The position numbers and the translations under genes were made by a program. From Hymenobacter jejuensis (GTDB lineage Bacteria; Bacteroidota; Bacteroidia; Cytophagales; Hymenobacteraceae), in assembly GCF_006337165.1 (NCBI RefSeq), contig NZ_CP040896.1, positions 4,340,001-4,404,000 of the forward strand: a DNA stretch of 64,000 bases, read 5' to 3'. The notes beneath the pieces are model-generated. The model saw nothing but the letters and a program-made list of their open reading frames with translations, was not told the origin of the DNA and did not search any database. Position 1 is the first letter of the stretch. Each line of letters begins with the position of its first letter. Shown one piece after another: positions 24,139 through 31,811 of the stretch.

Positions 24139-25989
24139 TTACTTCCGCAAAAAATCAGCGAAGGACGTCTGCTCGTACGCCTGGCCTTGCCGGACTTGCA
24201 GATCGGGCACTTGGCGGCCGCGCGTAATTGGTCGCTTGGCTACGTTATCGTACGTCACCACGCCTTGTGGGGTCACCATGCCGAAGCCATCGGTGAAGCT
24301 GTAAAAGGCAAATGGCTTTGGCACAGGCCGTAGCAGATCGCGGCTCCAGACGTAGCTTTTTGCCGATACCCCAAGCTGCGCGAGCAAGGTGGCGGCTACG
24401 TCCGTCTGTGAGCCCACGGCCGAAATGACCCGCCCGCGCGCTTCGGGTCGCAACGCCGCGCCGGCCAGCACCAGCGGAATGTGAAATTTGGTCGGGCTTT
24501 CGTTGGAATCGTTGCCTGGTAGGGGGTGGCCGTGATCCGCGACGAGTACCACGAGCGTATTGGCCCACCACGGCTGCGTACGCGCCACCCGCAGAAAGCG
24601 ACCTAATGCCCAATCGGTGTAGTATACGGAGTTGCGAAATAGCGCTGCTTCGCTCGTGCCTGAAAACTTGCGGGGAATCGGAATATCAAATGGCTCGTGA
24701 CTGCTGAGCGTAAACGCCGTCACGAAAAACGGCTGCGCCTGCCCTTGCAGATCGCGCAGCATGCGATCGAACAGGATGTGGTCGTGGGCACCCCATTTTG
24801 AGTTTTGTTCGGCGCGGCTGAAATCGGCCCGCTCCGTAAACTGCTCGTAGCCAGCCGTTACCAAGTAGCTTTTCATGTTGGCAAACGCCAGCTCACCGCC
24901 ATAATAATAATGCGAATGATACCCGGCCTCTTCGAGCGAGCGGCACAGATGCGGTAGCTGCTCCGTTTTGCGCGGGTACTTGATAATGCTGGTAGTGGGC
25001 TGATTGGGGTAACCGCTGAGCAGCGCCACGAGGCCCTTCTGACTGCGGTCGCCGGCGGCGTAAATGTTGGAAAACAGCACCCCGGTGCGCGCCAGGCTAT
25101 CGAGGGTAGGCGTAACGTTCTTTTCCCCGCCGGTACTGCCCACCAGCTTAGCCGTGAAGCTTTCCAGGATGATAAAGAGCACGTTGGGGCGCTTTACGCG
25201 CAGCAGCCGGGTAACGGCTGTATCCGCAGGCGAAGCGTAGAGCTGCTGCACCAGCCGCTGGGCCGTGGTGTCGGCCATAAAGTGGTAGGGGTTGGGGCCG
25301 GCATTCTGCAGAAACAATGAGTTGGCCACATTCCAGGGCACGTTGATGGCCGCATGATTGGCAAAAGGCTGATCAGAGAAATATACATCGCTCTGATTAA
25401 CAGGTATTTGCTGTAAGCCTCCGCGCAGAGGTATTGCTAATAGTAACGTATACAACAAGCCCACTACTGCTGCCCGGCCCCGGCCAAAATCCGCCGGAAG
25501 CGGTACCAATCGGCCAACAGCCGCTTTGTATAGTAGCCAGCCCATTAGCAGCAGCCCCGCAAATACGGCCACCAGCAACGCCACTGGCGCGCTGCCGGCC
25601 GAAGCCGCCATTTCGCCGGGCGTATCGAGGTATTGCAGCGGCGTGGCATCGAGGCGAAAGCCCCAGGCCCGGTACAACTCCAGATCGGCAGTGGTAAAAA
25701 ATGCCACTACAATTCCCGCTACGGCGGTGTAAAAGCGCAACAGACGGTCGGTAGGAAAGCGGGCGCCTACTAGGCTACTCAGGCTAAACAGCAGAAACGG
25801 TAGCAGCGACAAATACGCCGCGCTCGCAGCATCCAGCCGCAGGCCATAGCCAAAGATGCGTGGCACCGTGCCTGAAGGGAGGGCCGTCGTTTTGGGAAGG
25901 TGGTAAAGTAAAAAAACCGCTTTGGCGGCTACGAAATAGATCAGCCAGAACAGGAAGTAGCGCGGCTGAAATGCAAAACGGGATCTCAC
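24139..25989 (-). CDS. LtaS/sulfatase-family membrane enzyme
   Basis: A 616-residue protein of the alkaline-phosphatase superfamily. Five N-terminal membrane helices (about residues 9-200) are followed by an extracytoplasmic catalytic domain with NVLFIILESFTAKLVGSTGG (first metal ligand Glu), AAGDRSQKGLVALLSGYP (nucleophile region) and LVVLVADHGHPLPG (metal ligands). Relatives transfer phosphoglycerol or phosphoethanolamine groups; in a Gram-negative the target may be glycan or lipid A. The predicted nucleophile is Ser rather than the Thr of LtaS. GTG 25989 is chosen because the -7 box TACCTTTG ends only 4 nt before it. Confidence 0.82.
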   Translation of the reverse strand: MRSRFAFQPRYFLFWLIYFVAAKAVFLLYHLPKTTALPSGTVPRIFGYGLRLDAASAAYLSLLPFLLFSLSSLVGARFPTDRLLRFYTAVAGIVVAFFTTADLELYRAWGFRLDATPLQYLDTPGEMAASAGSAPVALLVAVFAGLLLMGWLLYKAAVGRLVPLPADFGRGRAAVVGLLYTLLLAIPLRGGLQQIPVNQSDVYFSDQPFANHAAINVPWNVANSLFLQNAGPNPYHFMADTTAQRLVQQLYASPADTAVTRLLRVKRPNVLFIILESFTAKLVGSTGGEKNVTPTLDSLARTGVLFSNIYAAGDRSQKGLVALLSGYPNQPTTSIIKYPRKTEQLPHLCRSLEEAGYHSHYYYGGELAFANMKSYLVTAGYEQFTERADFSRAEQNSKWGAHDHILFDRMLRDLQGQAQPFFVTAFTLSSHEPFDIPIPRKFSGTSEAALFRNSVYYTDWALGRFLRVARTQPWWANTLVVLVADHGHPLPGNDSNESPTKFHIPLVLAGAALRPEARGRVISAVGSQTDVAATLLAQLGVSAKSYVWSRDLLRPVPKPFAFYSFTDGFGMVTPQGVVTYDNVAKRPITRGRQVPDLQVRQGQAYEQTSFADFLRK

Positions 25990-25993
25990 GCCG

Positions 25994-26001
25994 CAAAGGT
26001 A
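25994..26001 (-). promoter_or_regulatory. -7 box giving a probably leaderless transcript
   Basis: The minus strand reads TACCTTTG-CGGC-GTG. With transcription starting 4-7 nt after the box, the mRNA would begin at or next to the GTG of the LtaS-like gene. Confidence 0.5.
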
Positions 26002-26130
26002 GCGCGAAACCGTCCGGATTGGCGGCAGGAGCAGAGCGCGTCCCCTTTTAATTGGTATGGACAAAGTGTAAGCCCCTTTTCAAGAAAATTGGGAAAGAAC
26101 GTCCTTTCGATGGGTATGTGTAGAGAAAGT

Positions 26131-26207
26131 ACCCTTAATTTTAGGGTATTTGGTGGCTAAAGTGGTAGATTTTTGAAAAATACCCCTTAAAATCTATAGG
26201 GTGTTTG
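26131..26207 (+). promoter_or_regulatory. Paired operator-like repeats upstream of glnA
   Basis: Two similar units lie 51 bp apart: ACCCTTAATTTTAGGGT followed by ATTTGG (26131-26153), and ACCCCTTAAAATCTATAGGGT followed by GTTTGG (26182-26208). Each has ACCC/GGGT dyad ends. The TTTG of the second unit coincides with the -33 element of the glnA promoter, so a bound regulator could control polymerase directly. No such regulator is known to me. Confidence 0.55.
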
Positions 26208-26236
26208 GAAAATTGAATTAGCTCCCTCTACCTTTG
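26204..26236 (+). promoter_or_regulatory. glnA promoter (TTTG - N21 - TACCTTTG)
   Basis: TTTG at 26204-26207 and TACCTTTG at 26229-26236 fit the Bacteroidota -33/-7 consensus with near-normal spacing. The predicted start is near 26242, giving a leader of about 30 nt. Confidence 0.7.
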
Positions 26237-26271
26237 CTTACATACAAAGCAACCGTCACTTTTAACTCAGC

Positions 26272-28461
26272 ATGGCAATTCTTCGCTTTAAAGCTCTTGA
26301 ACTTGTGGACCAGCGCCAGCCGCTACCCATCGTGTCTTCCGGTGAGCGTCGTTCCGATAGTTTCGGCAAAAACGTGTTCAACCTCGATGCGATGCGAGCC
26401 ACGATGCCAGGGGAATATTTCAAAAAGCTGCAATCCGCTATTAAGCAAGGCGCGCCTGTTGAGCGCAGCGTAGCCGACGCTGTCGCTTCGGCCATGAAAA
26501 CCTGGGCTATGGCGAAAGGCGCCACGCACTACACGCACTGGTTCCAGCCACTGACGGGGGCGACTGCTGAAAAGCACGACTCGTTTTTCGATCTGAACTC
26601 GGACGGGCGTCCGATTGAAAACTTCAAAGGTTCGGCGCTGGTGCAGCAAGAGCCGGACGCTTCGTCGTTCCCCAACGGCGGCATCCGCAACACCTTCGAG
26701 GCCCGCGGCTACACGGCTTGGGACCCGACTTCGCCCGCTTTCCTCATCGAAACGGCCGGCGCCAAAACGCTGTGCATTCCCACGATTTTCGTGGCTTACA
26801 CCGGCGAAGCGCTCGACTACAAAGCGCCGCTGCTCAAGTCGCTGGCTGCTTTGGAAAAGTCTGCCGTGGACGTGTGCCAGTACTTCGACAAAGACGTGCA
26901 GCGCGTGCACACCACGCTGGGCATCGAGCAGGAATACTTCCTCGTTGACAAAGCCCTCTACGACGCCCGCCCCGATTTGGTGATGACCGGCCGCACGCTG
27001 TTTGGGCATGCTCCTGCTAAAGGACAACAGCTTGAGGATCACTACTTTGGCTCTATTCCGAGCCGCGTACATGGTTTCATGCTGGAGTTTGAAGAGGAGG
27101 CCAACCGCCTCGGCATTCCGCTGCGTACGCGCCACAACGAAGTGGCGCCCAACCAGTTTGAGTGCGCCCCGACTTTCGAAGACGCCAACCTGGCCGTCGA
27201 CCACAACCAGCTCCTGATGGACATCATGGAGCGCGCGGCGGAGCACCACAACTTCAAAGTGCTCTTGCACGAGAAGCCGTTTGCGGGTGTCAACGGTTCG
27301 GGCAAGCATAACAACTGGGCCATGAGCACCGACACGGGCGTCAACCTATTGGCTCCCGGCCGTCGGCCAAAGGAAAACCTGCAATTCTTGGCGTTCTTCG
27401 TCAACGTAATTAAAGCGGTACACACGCACGGCGACTTGCTGCGGGCCAGCATCGCGTCGGCCTCGAACGACCACCGCCTGGGGGCCAACGAAGCGCCGCC
27501 GGCCATCATGAGCGTGTTCGTGGGCTCGATGCTGGACTCGGTCCTGGACGAGCTGGAGCGCACGGCCAAGCTGCCCCTGGACAAGGGCGACAACATCTAC
27601 CTCAAGCTGGGCATCGACAAGATCCCGGCCATCCTGCTCGACAACACCGACCGCAACCGCACCTCGCCCTTCGCCTTCACGGGCAACAAGTTCGAGTTCC
27701 GCGCCGTGGGCTCCTCGGCCAACTGCTCCTCGGCCATGACCACACTCAACACGATTGTGGCTGAGCAGCTGGTGCAGTTCAAGCAATCAGTTGACAAACT
27801 CATCGAGCAAGGCAAAAAGAAGGAAGTCGCCATCGTAGACGTACTGCGCGACTACGTGATCAGCTCCAAAAATATTCGTTTCGAAGGCAATGGCTATTCG
27901 GACGAGTGGAAAGCAGAGGCTGCCACGCGCGGTCTGTCGAACATCCCAACTACCCCGTTGGCGCTGGACGCGTTGGTGAGCCAGGAGTCGGCCGATCTGT
28001 TTGAGCGTCACCGCATTTTCTCGCACGTCGAGCTGCACGCCCGCCACGACATCTTGCTGGAAGAATACATCAAGAAAATTCAGATTGAAGGCCGCACGAT
28101 GGGCGATTTGGCCATCAACCACATCATCCCGACGGCCGTTGCTTACCAAACCAAGCTCATCAACAACGTGTGCGGCCTACGTGAACTCGGTCTCGACGAC
28201 GAGCACACGCAAGTGACCATCGATACCATTAAAGCCATTTCGCGCCACATCGCTACCATCAAAACCGAGGTAGATCAGATGGTGAACAGCCGCAAGGTGG
28301 CCAACAAAATTGAAGACACCCGTGAGCGTGCCATTGCGTACTGCGACACGGTAAAAGGACATTTCGACACCATTCGCCGCTCCGTGGATAAGCTGGAGCT
28401 GATGGTGGCCGATGAGGACTGGCCGCTGGTGAAGTATCGCGAACTTTTGTTCCGACACTAA
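26272..28461 (+). CDS. glnN: Glutamine synthetase type III
   Basis: A 729-residue GSIII, the large dodecameric form typical of Bacteroidota, making glutamine from glutamate, ammonia and ATP. Signatures are RHNEVAPNQFECAPTFEDAN, the metal/substrate segment GVNGSGKHNNWAMST, and the C-terminal NRTSPFAFTGNKFEFRAVGS. Length matches the family; no truncation. It is monocistronic, with its own promoter, upstream dyad repeats and terminator, consistent with nitrogen-dependent control. Confidence 0.97.
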   Translation: MAILRFKALELVDQRQPLPIVSSGERRSDSFGKNVFNLDAMRATMPGEYFKKLQSAIKQGAPVERSVADAVASAMKTWAMAKGATHYTHWFQPLTGATAEKHDSFFDLNSDGRPIENFKGSALVQQEPDASSFPNGGIRNTFEARGYTAWDPTSPAFLIETAGAKTLCIPTIFVAYTGEALDYKAPLLKSLAALEKSAVDVCQYFDKDVQRVHTTLGIEQEYFLVDKALYDARPDLVMTGRTLFGHAPAKGQQLEDHYFGSIPSRVHGFMLEFEEEANRLGIPLRTRHNEVAPNQFECAPTFEDANLAVDHNQLLMDIMERAAEHHNFKVLLHEKPFAGVNGSGKHNNWAMSTDTGVNLLAPGRRPKENLQFLAFFVNVIKAVHTHGDLLRASIASASNDHRLGANEAPPAIMSVFVGSMLDSVLDELERTAKLPLDKGDNIYLKLGIDKIPAILLDNTDRNRTSPFAFTGNKFEFRAVGSSANCSSAMTTLNTIVAEQLVQFKQSVDKLIEQGKKKEVAIVDVLRDYVISSKNIRFEGNGYSDEWKAEAATRGLSNIPTTPLALDALVSQESADLFERHRIFSHVELHARHDILLEEYIKKIQIEGRTMGDLAINHIIPTAVAYQTKLINNVCGLRELGLDDEHTQVTIDTIKAISRHIATIKTEVDQMVNSRKVANKIEDTRERAIAYCDTVKGHFDTIRRSVDKLELMVADEDWPLVKYRELLFRH

Positions 28462-28521
28462 GCTTCAGCAGCCAGAGTCGGATCAGCGTTGGGTGGGAAT
28501 TTTCGCTGGTCTCGATTCAGG

Positions 28522-28553
28522 AAAAGGGCGTTCCGGGTGGGGCGCCTTTTTTT
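28522..28553 (+). terminator. Terminator of glnA
   Basis: Stem AAAAGGGCG / CGCCTTTTT (one G-U pair) with a 12-nt loop and a T7 run, 60 nt after the glnA stop. Confidence 0.85.
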
Positions 28554-28621
28554 GTGCCCGTATCTGCCCTTTGCTGGAATTGTCGGGATGCTTTTGGGCG
28601 CCGACTTGATAATATTAATCC

Positions 28622-28629
28622 TATTTTTG
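28622..28629 (+). promoter_or_regulatory. -7 box of the 28.65 kb lipoprotein gene
   Basis: TATTTTTG, TAnnTTTG type, 22 nt before the ATG. Confidence 0.5.
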
Positions 28630-28651
28630 GGTTTGATTCTTATCCTTTTAT

Positions 28652-29404
28652 ATGAAAAGCTCTTTACGTCTACTCGCTTTTGGTTTTCTTACCACTGTTG
28701 CGGCTATAACTTCTTCTTGCGGAGACAAAACGAAAGACCCGCAGGTACAAACGCAGCAAGCCACGTTGACGGGCCAAATCCAGCCGGCAACGGCAGTTAC
28801 GCTCGTGACCGCTACCTCCGCAGGTGGCCAATCTGTGCAGGCTACGCCCGACGCCATCGGTCGGTATTCCTTCCCTCAGTTGGCAGTGGGCACGTATACG
28901 TTGTCCTTTACCCCGACTCCCAGCTACGTAGCCCCGGCCAACGTAACCGTGGTGTTGCAGGCGAGTGGGACAAGCGCGGGTACCGTTACGGCCGTGGAGG
29001 CCGCCCCGGCCGCCACTTACACCGTGACCAGGACTGACGTTACGCCCACTTCTTTCCGGACAACGGCGACGCCGGAGGGCATTAGAATCGATTGCTTGAC
29101 TACCCCCGATGGCCACACCCTGACGTTTTTTCTCGATAGCCCGGAGCCGAAGGTGGGCAATTACGACCTGACTACCAGCACCCAACATGCCCACTACGTC
29201 GGTCCCGATGGTGTGGAGTATGACTCGCAGCCAGGTCCAAATAATGCCACCCCTAGCGCCAGCCTCCTAATTACCGCGGTCAGTACGTCGCCGCGCCGCC
29301 TGACCTGCACCTTCACCCTCAAAAACATGGGGGCCGTTAGCGCTGTTGGCACATCGCCGCTCAGCAGAACAATAACCGGCACCTTTACCAATATCACCTA
29401 CTAA
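28652..29404 (+). CDS. Lipoprotein with carboxypeptidase-regulatory-like domain
   Basis: A 250-residue precursor. The signal peptide ends in the lipobox-like TSSC (Cys23; AITSSCGDKTKDP). Residues 35-115 (ATLTGQIQPATAVTLVTATS ... GRYSFPQLAVGTYTLSFTPT) are a CarboxypepD_reg-like Ig fold, the type found on many Bacteroidota surface proteins. The C-terminal half (about 120-250) is beta-rich, probably a second barrel or jelly-roll. It stands alone with its own promoter and terminator. Function unknown. Confidence 0.75.
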   Translation: MKSSLRLLAFGFLTTVAAITSSCGDKTKDPQVQTQQATLTGQIQPATAVTLVTATSAGGQSVQATPDAIGRYSFPQLAVGTYTLSFTPTPSYVAPANVTVVLQASGTSAGTVTAVEAAPAATYTVTRTDVTPTSFRTTATPEGIRIDCLTTPDGHTLTFFLDSPEPKVGNYDLTTSTQHAHYVGPDGVEYDSQPGPNNATPSASLLITAVSTSPRRLTCTFTLKNMGAVSAVGTSPLSRTITGTFTNITY

Positions 29405-29429
29405 AAGGGGTGATAAGTTGCCCGCCTCA

Positions 29430-29467
29430 CGAAAGCCTCACCTGTAGCAAAGCGGGTGGGGCTTTCG
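29430..29467 (+). terminator. Terminator of the 28.65 kb lipoprotein gene
   Basis: Arms CGAAAGCCTCACC / GGTGGGGCTTTCG (29430-29442, 29455-29467), one G-U pair, followed by CATTTTA. Confidence 0.75.
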
Positions 29468-29521
29468 CATTTTATACAGCCAACAAAGCGCTATGCAGCT
29501 GATACTGATTAGGCTATAGAT

Positions 29522-29953
29522 TTATTCCTGACTCGCTGTCAACGCTTTTCGGGCTTGCTGTAACCACTCCTGAGCCGCCGCGACACTGCCGAAAATCTGC
29601 ATTTGGAAATACTCGCCGATGCTGTTGTGCATGGCTTCGGCCGACAAGGCCGCGAAAGATTCGGGGCTGACGACGTGGGCAAAATGGGTCAGGCCTTGGG
29701 CAATGGCGCGCGGCGTCCAGTCGGTAGCAATCCACTCCACGGCGTGGTCCCACGGCCCGACGACCAACGTGTTGTCGTTGAGCAGATACGGACAGTGCTG
29801 CTGACTCAGAATAACCAAGCACGCGTCGGCGCCGGCCACGATGCCGGCATGGGTTTGGTACCCGATCCAGTTGTTATACACCCAATGCTTGGCCTGGTCG
29901 TATTCAATGGTCAGGTAAACTTTCCCGAAGGCGTTCGTAATTTCTGTTTTCAT
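29522..29953 (-). CDS. Small hypothetical protein, possibly SpoIIAA/STAS-like fold
   Basis: A 143-residue cytoplasmic protein. The alternation of strands and helices (MKTEITNAFGKVYLTIEYDQ ... GIVAGADACLVILSQQHCPY ... DWTPRAIAQGLTHFAHVVSP) resembles SpoIIAA-like proteins abundant in Hymenobacter, but the match is by eye only. ATG 29953 is preferred over a longer frame. It lies convergent to the lipoprotein gene and has no evident operon partner. Confidence 0.6.
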   Translation of the reverse strand: MKTEITNAFGKVYLTIEYDQAKHWVYNNWIGYQTHAGIVAGADACLVILSQQHCPYLLNDNTLVVGPWDHAVEWIATDWTPRAIAQGLTHFAHVVSPESFAALSAEAMHNSIGEYFQMQIFGSVAAAQEWLQQARKALTASQE

Positions 29954-30131
29954 AGCGCGCTGCAACTAGCGTATACCTAGCCCTGTAGAGAGGGTAAAGA
30001 ACGCGATTTCTTCCGTTGCATCGATAGCAAACTATAACAGAATCAATGTGTTCCTTCCTGCATTCTTATGGGAAGGATATAACCTGAAAATATGGGTTAT
30101 AGGAAAAAGAACAGCCTTCTAGCAACTATAC

Positions 30132-30154
30132 AAGTATTTGCTAATCAATTAGTT
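30132..30154. repeat. 23-bp palindrome, copy 4 (1 mismatch)
   Basis: It differs only at position 10. It lies 6 nt beyond the stop codon of the 30.2-30.7 kb gene. Confidence 0.85.
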
Positions 30155-30160
30155 AAAATA

Positions 30161-30664
30161 TTATTCCTTGTGTGGAGGCAAGGCTGCCGGAAGATCAGCA
30201 TCATCGTCGAGGAGCTCGACACCGCTGCCGGCATCAGGAGCGATGGTTTTCCAAGCAGCGCGTTTTAGCTCGTCGAGGCGATGCAAAGCTTCCGAAACGG
30301 ACGGATTGCTTTTGACTTTTTCGAAAAACCCAGTTTTTACGCCCACGCGCACCATTTTTTCGAGCACGAAGGGCAATACCCAACCTACCACATTCGTAGC
30401 CAGCGCGCCGCGTAACCCGATGCGCAGGAGCAGACGAGCGGCCATGCGCTCGAGCAGCAACGCCTTGGCGGCGGGCAGCGCCTTGTCGCTCAGAAAATCC
30501 GTGACCAACTGCACATTGCCCTTGGCCACTTCGGAGCGCAGCACTTCTTGAATGGAATCGAGGGCGGTGCGGGCTGCTTTTTGGAACAAAAGGCCCGTTT
30601 GCCAGGCCCGCAGACCCGTGGCGCGCGCCGCACTAAAGAGAGGAGAGAAGGTCAGTTTTTTCAT
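30161..30664 (-). CDS. Hypothetical protein with hydrophobic helix
   Basis: A 167-residue protein with a basic N-terminus (MKKLTFSPLFSAARATGLRA), a mostly helical body and a moderately hydrophobic segment around 95-120 (GLRGALATNVVGWVLPFVLE) that might contact the membrane. The C-terminus is acidic (LLDDDADLPAALPPHKE). No family recognised. The start is ATG 30664; the frame runs further upstream, but that stretch crosses the divergent quinone-oxidoreductase start. Copies of the 23-bp palindrome lie on both sides (30132 and 30806). Confidence 0.6.
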   Translation of the reverse strand: MKKLTFSPLFSAARATGLRAWQTGLLFQKAARTALDSIQEVLRSEVAKGNVQLVTDFLSDKALPAAKALLLERMAARLLLRIGLRGALATNVVGWVLPFVLEKMVRVGVKTGFFEKVKSNPSVSEALHRLDELKRAAWKTIAPDAGSGVELLDDDADLPAALPPHKE

Positions 30665-30805
30665 GGAAATGGAAGCCGCGCTGCGGCGGTATGCACCGTG
30701 TACGAAAAAAGTAAAACAAAGCTCATCGAGGCGTGCTGAACTGCGTATGTAACGGCTTTGATCGGCGCAATGCAGAAGATTGAGATTGTTGTCCTCTGAA
30801 TTTAT

Positions 30806-30828
30806 AAATAATTGATATGCAAGTAGTT
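30806..30828. repeat. 23-bp palindrome, copy 5, spanning a start codon (2 mismatches)
   Basis: It deviates at positions 13 and 14 because it contains the ATG of the quinone oxidoreductase gene (30817). Confidence 0.75.
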
Positions 30829-31788
30829 GTGATAACACAGCCGGGAGGCCCAGAAGTTTTGCAGGTCCAGGAGCGCCCCATTCCGGTACCCAACTCGCAC
30901 GAAGTACTGATTCGGGTACAGGCAGCAGGCCTCAACCGCTCCGACGTGATGTTGCGGGAAGGCAAGTACGGCGGTGCCGGCAATCCGGTGGCGGGCGTAG
31001 TGCCCGGTCTGGAGGTCGCGGGCCATGTTGTGCAAAGCGGTGCCGAGGCCGGACGGTGGCAGCCCGGCGATGCCGTGTGCGCGCTGCTCAGCGAGGGCGC
31101 CTACGCCGAATATGCTGTCGTGGATGCCCGGCACTGCTTGCCCGTGCCCCAGGGCTGGTCGGTGGAAGACGCGGCTTCGTTGCCCGAAACGGTGCTTACG
31201 GTGTGGTACAATGTATTTCAGAAAGGCGCGCTGAAACCTGGCGAGAATTTCCTGGTGCACGGCGGCAGCAGCGGCATTGGCATTACGGCTATTCAGCTGG
31301 CTAAGCTGCTGGGCAGTAATGTGTTTGCTACGGCTGGCTCCGATGAGAAGTGCCGAACCTGCGAGGAATTGGGTGCCATCAAGTGCGTGAACTACAAGCA
31401 AGAAGACTTTGAAACGGCGCTGAAAGACGCCGGAATAGACGTAATTCTGGACATGGTGGGCGGCGACTACACGGCCAAAAATCTGCGCCTGTTGCGCCCC
31501 GACGGGCGCCTGCAATACATCAACGCCATGCAAGGTCCGAAAGTCGAGATCAACCTGATGGACATTATGACGCGGCGCCTCACGCTTAGCGGCAGCATGT
31601 TGCGCCCCCGCGACGCCGATTTTAAGGCCGCTTTGGTGGCGGCCGTGGAAGAGCACGTATGGCCTTTGCTCGCGGCCGGCAAGTTTCGCCCGATTATTTA
31701 CCGCACGTTTCCGCTGGCCGAAGCCGGGGCGGCCCAAACCTTGATGGTGAGCAGCGAGCACACCGGTAAGATTTTGCTTACCATGTAG
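30817..31788 (+). CDS. NAD(P)H-quinone oxidoreductase, PIG3/QOR-like
   Basis: A 323-residue medium-chain dehydrogenase/reductase without the catalytic zinc Cys/His set, so of the quinone oxidoreductase type. GroES-like domain at 1-125, Rossmann fold with HGGSSGIGITAIQLAKLLGS (about 148-167), and DVILDMVGGDYTAKNL at about 210. It reduces quinones or enones with NADPH in the cytoplasm, probably in detoxification. The ATG sits in the middle of a 23-bp palindrome copy, so codons 2-4 (QVV) are part of the repeat. Confidence 0.88.
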   Translation: MQVVVITQPGGPEVLQVQERPIPVPNSHEVLIRVQAAGLNRSDVMLREGKYGGAGNPVAGVVPGLEVAGHVVQSGAEAGRWQPGDAVCALLSEGAYAEYAVVDARHCLPVPQGWSVEDAASLPETVLTVWYNVFQKGALKPGENFLVHGGSSGIGITAIQLAKLLGSNVFATAGSDEKCRTCEELGAIKCVNYKQEDFETALKDAGIDVILDMVGGDYTAKNLRLLRPDGRLQYINAMQGPKVEINLMDIMTRRLTLSGSMLRPRDADFKAALVAAVEEHVWPLLAAGKFRPIIYRTFPLAEAGAAQTLMVSSEHTGKILLTM

Positions 31789-31811
31789 CCCGCGGCTACT
31801 TAAAACCAAGA

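Noticed and set aside
26323..27309. Long antisense open frame (328 codons) in glnA
   Set aside because: A shadow of the glutamine synthetase gene caused by GC-rich third positions.
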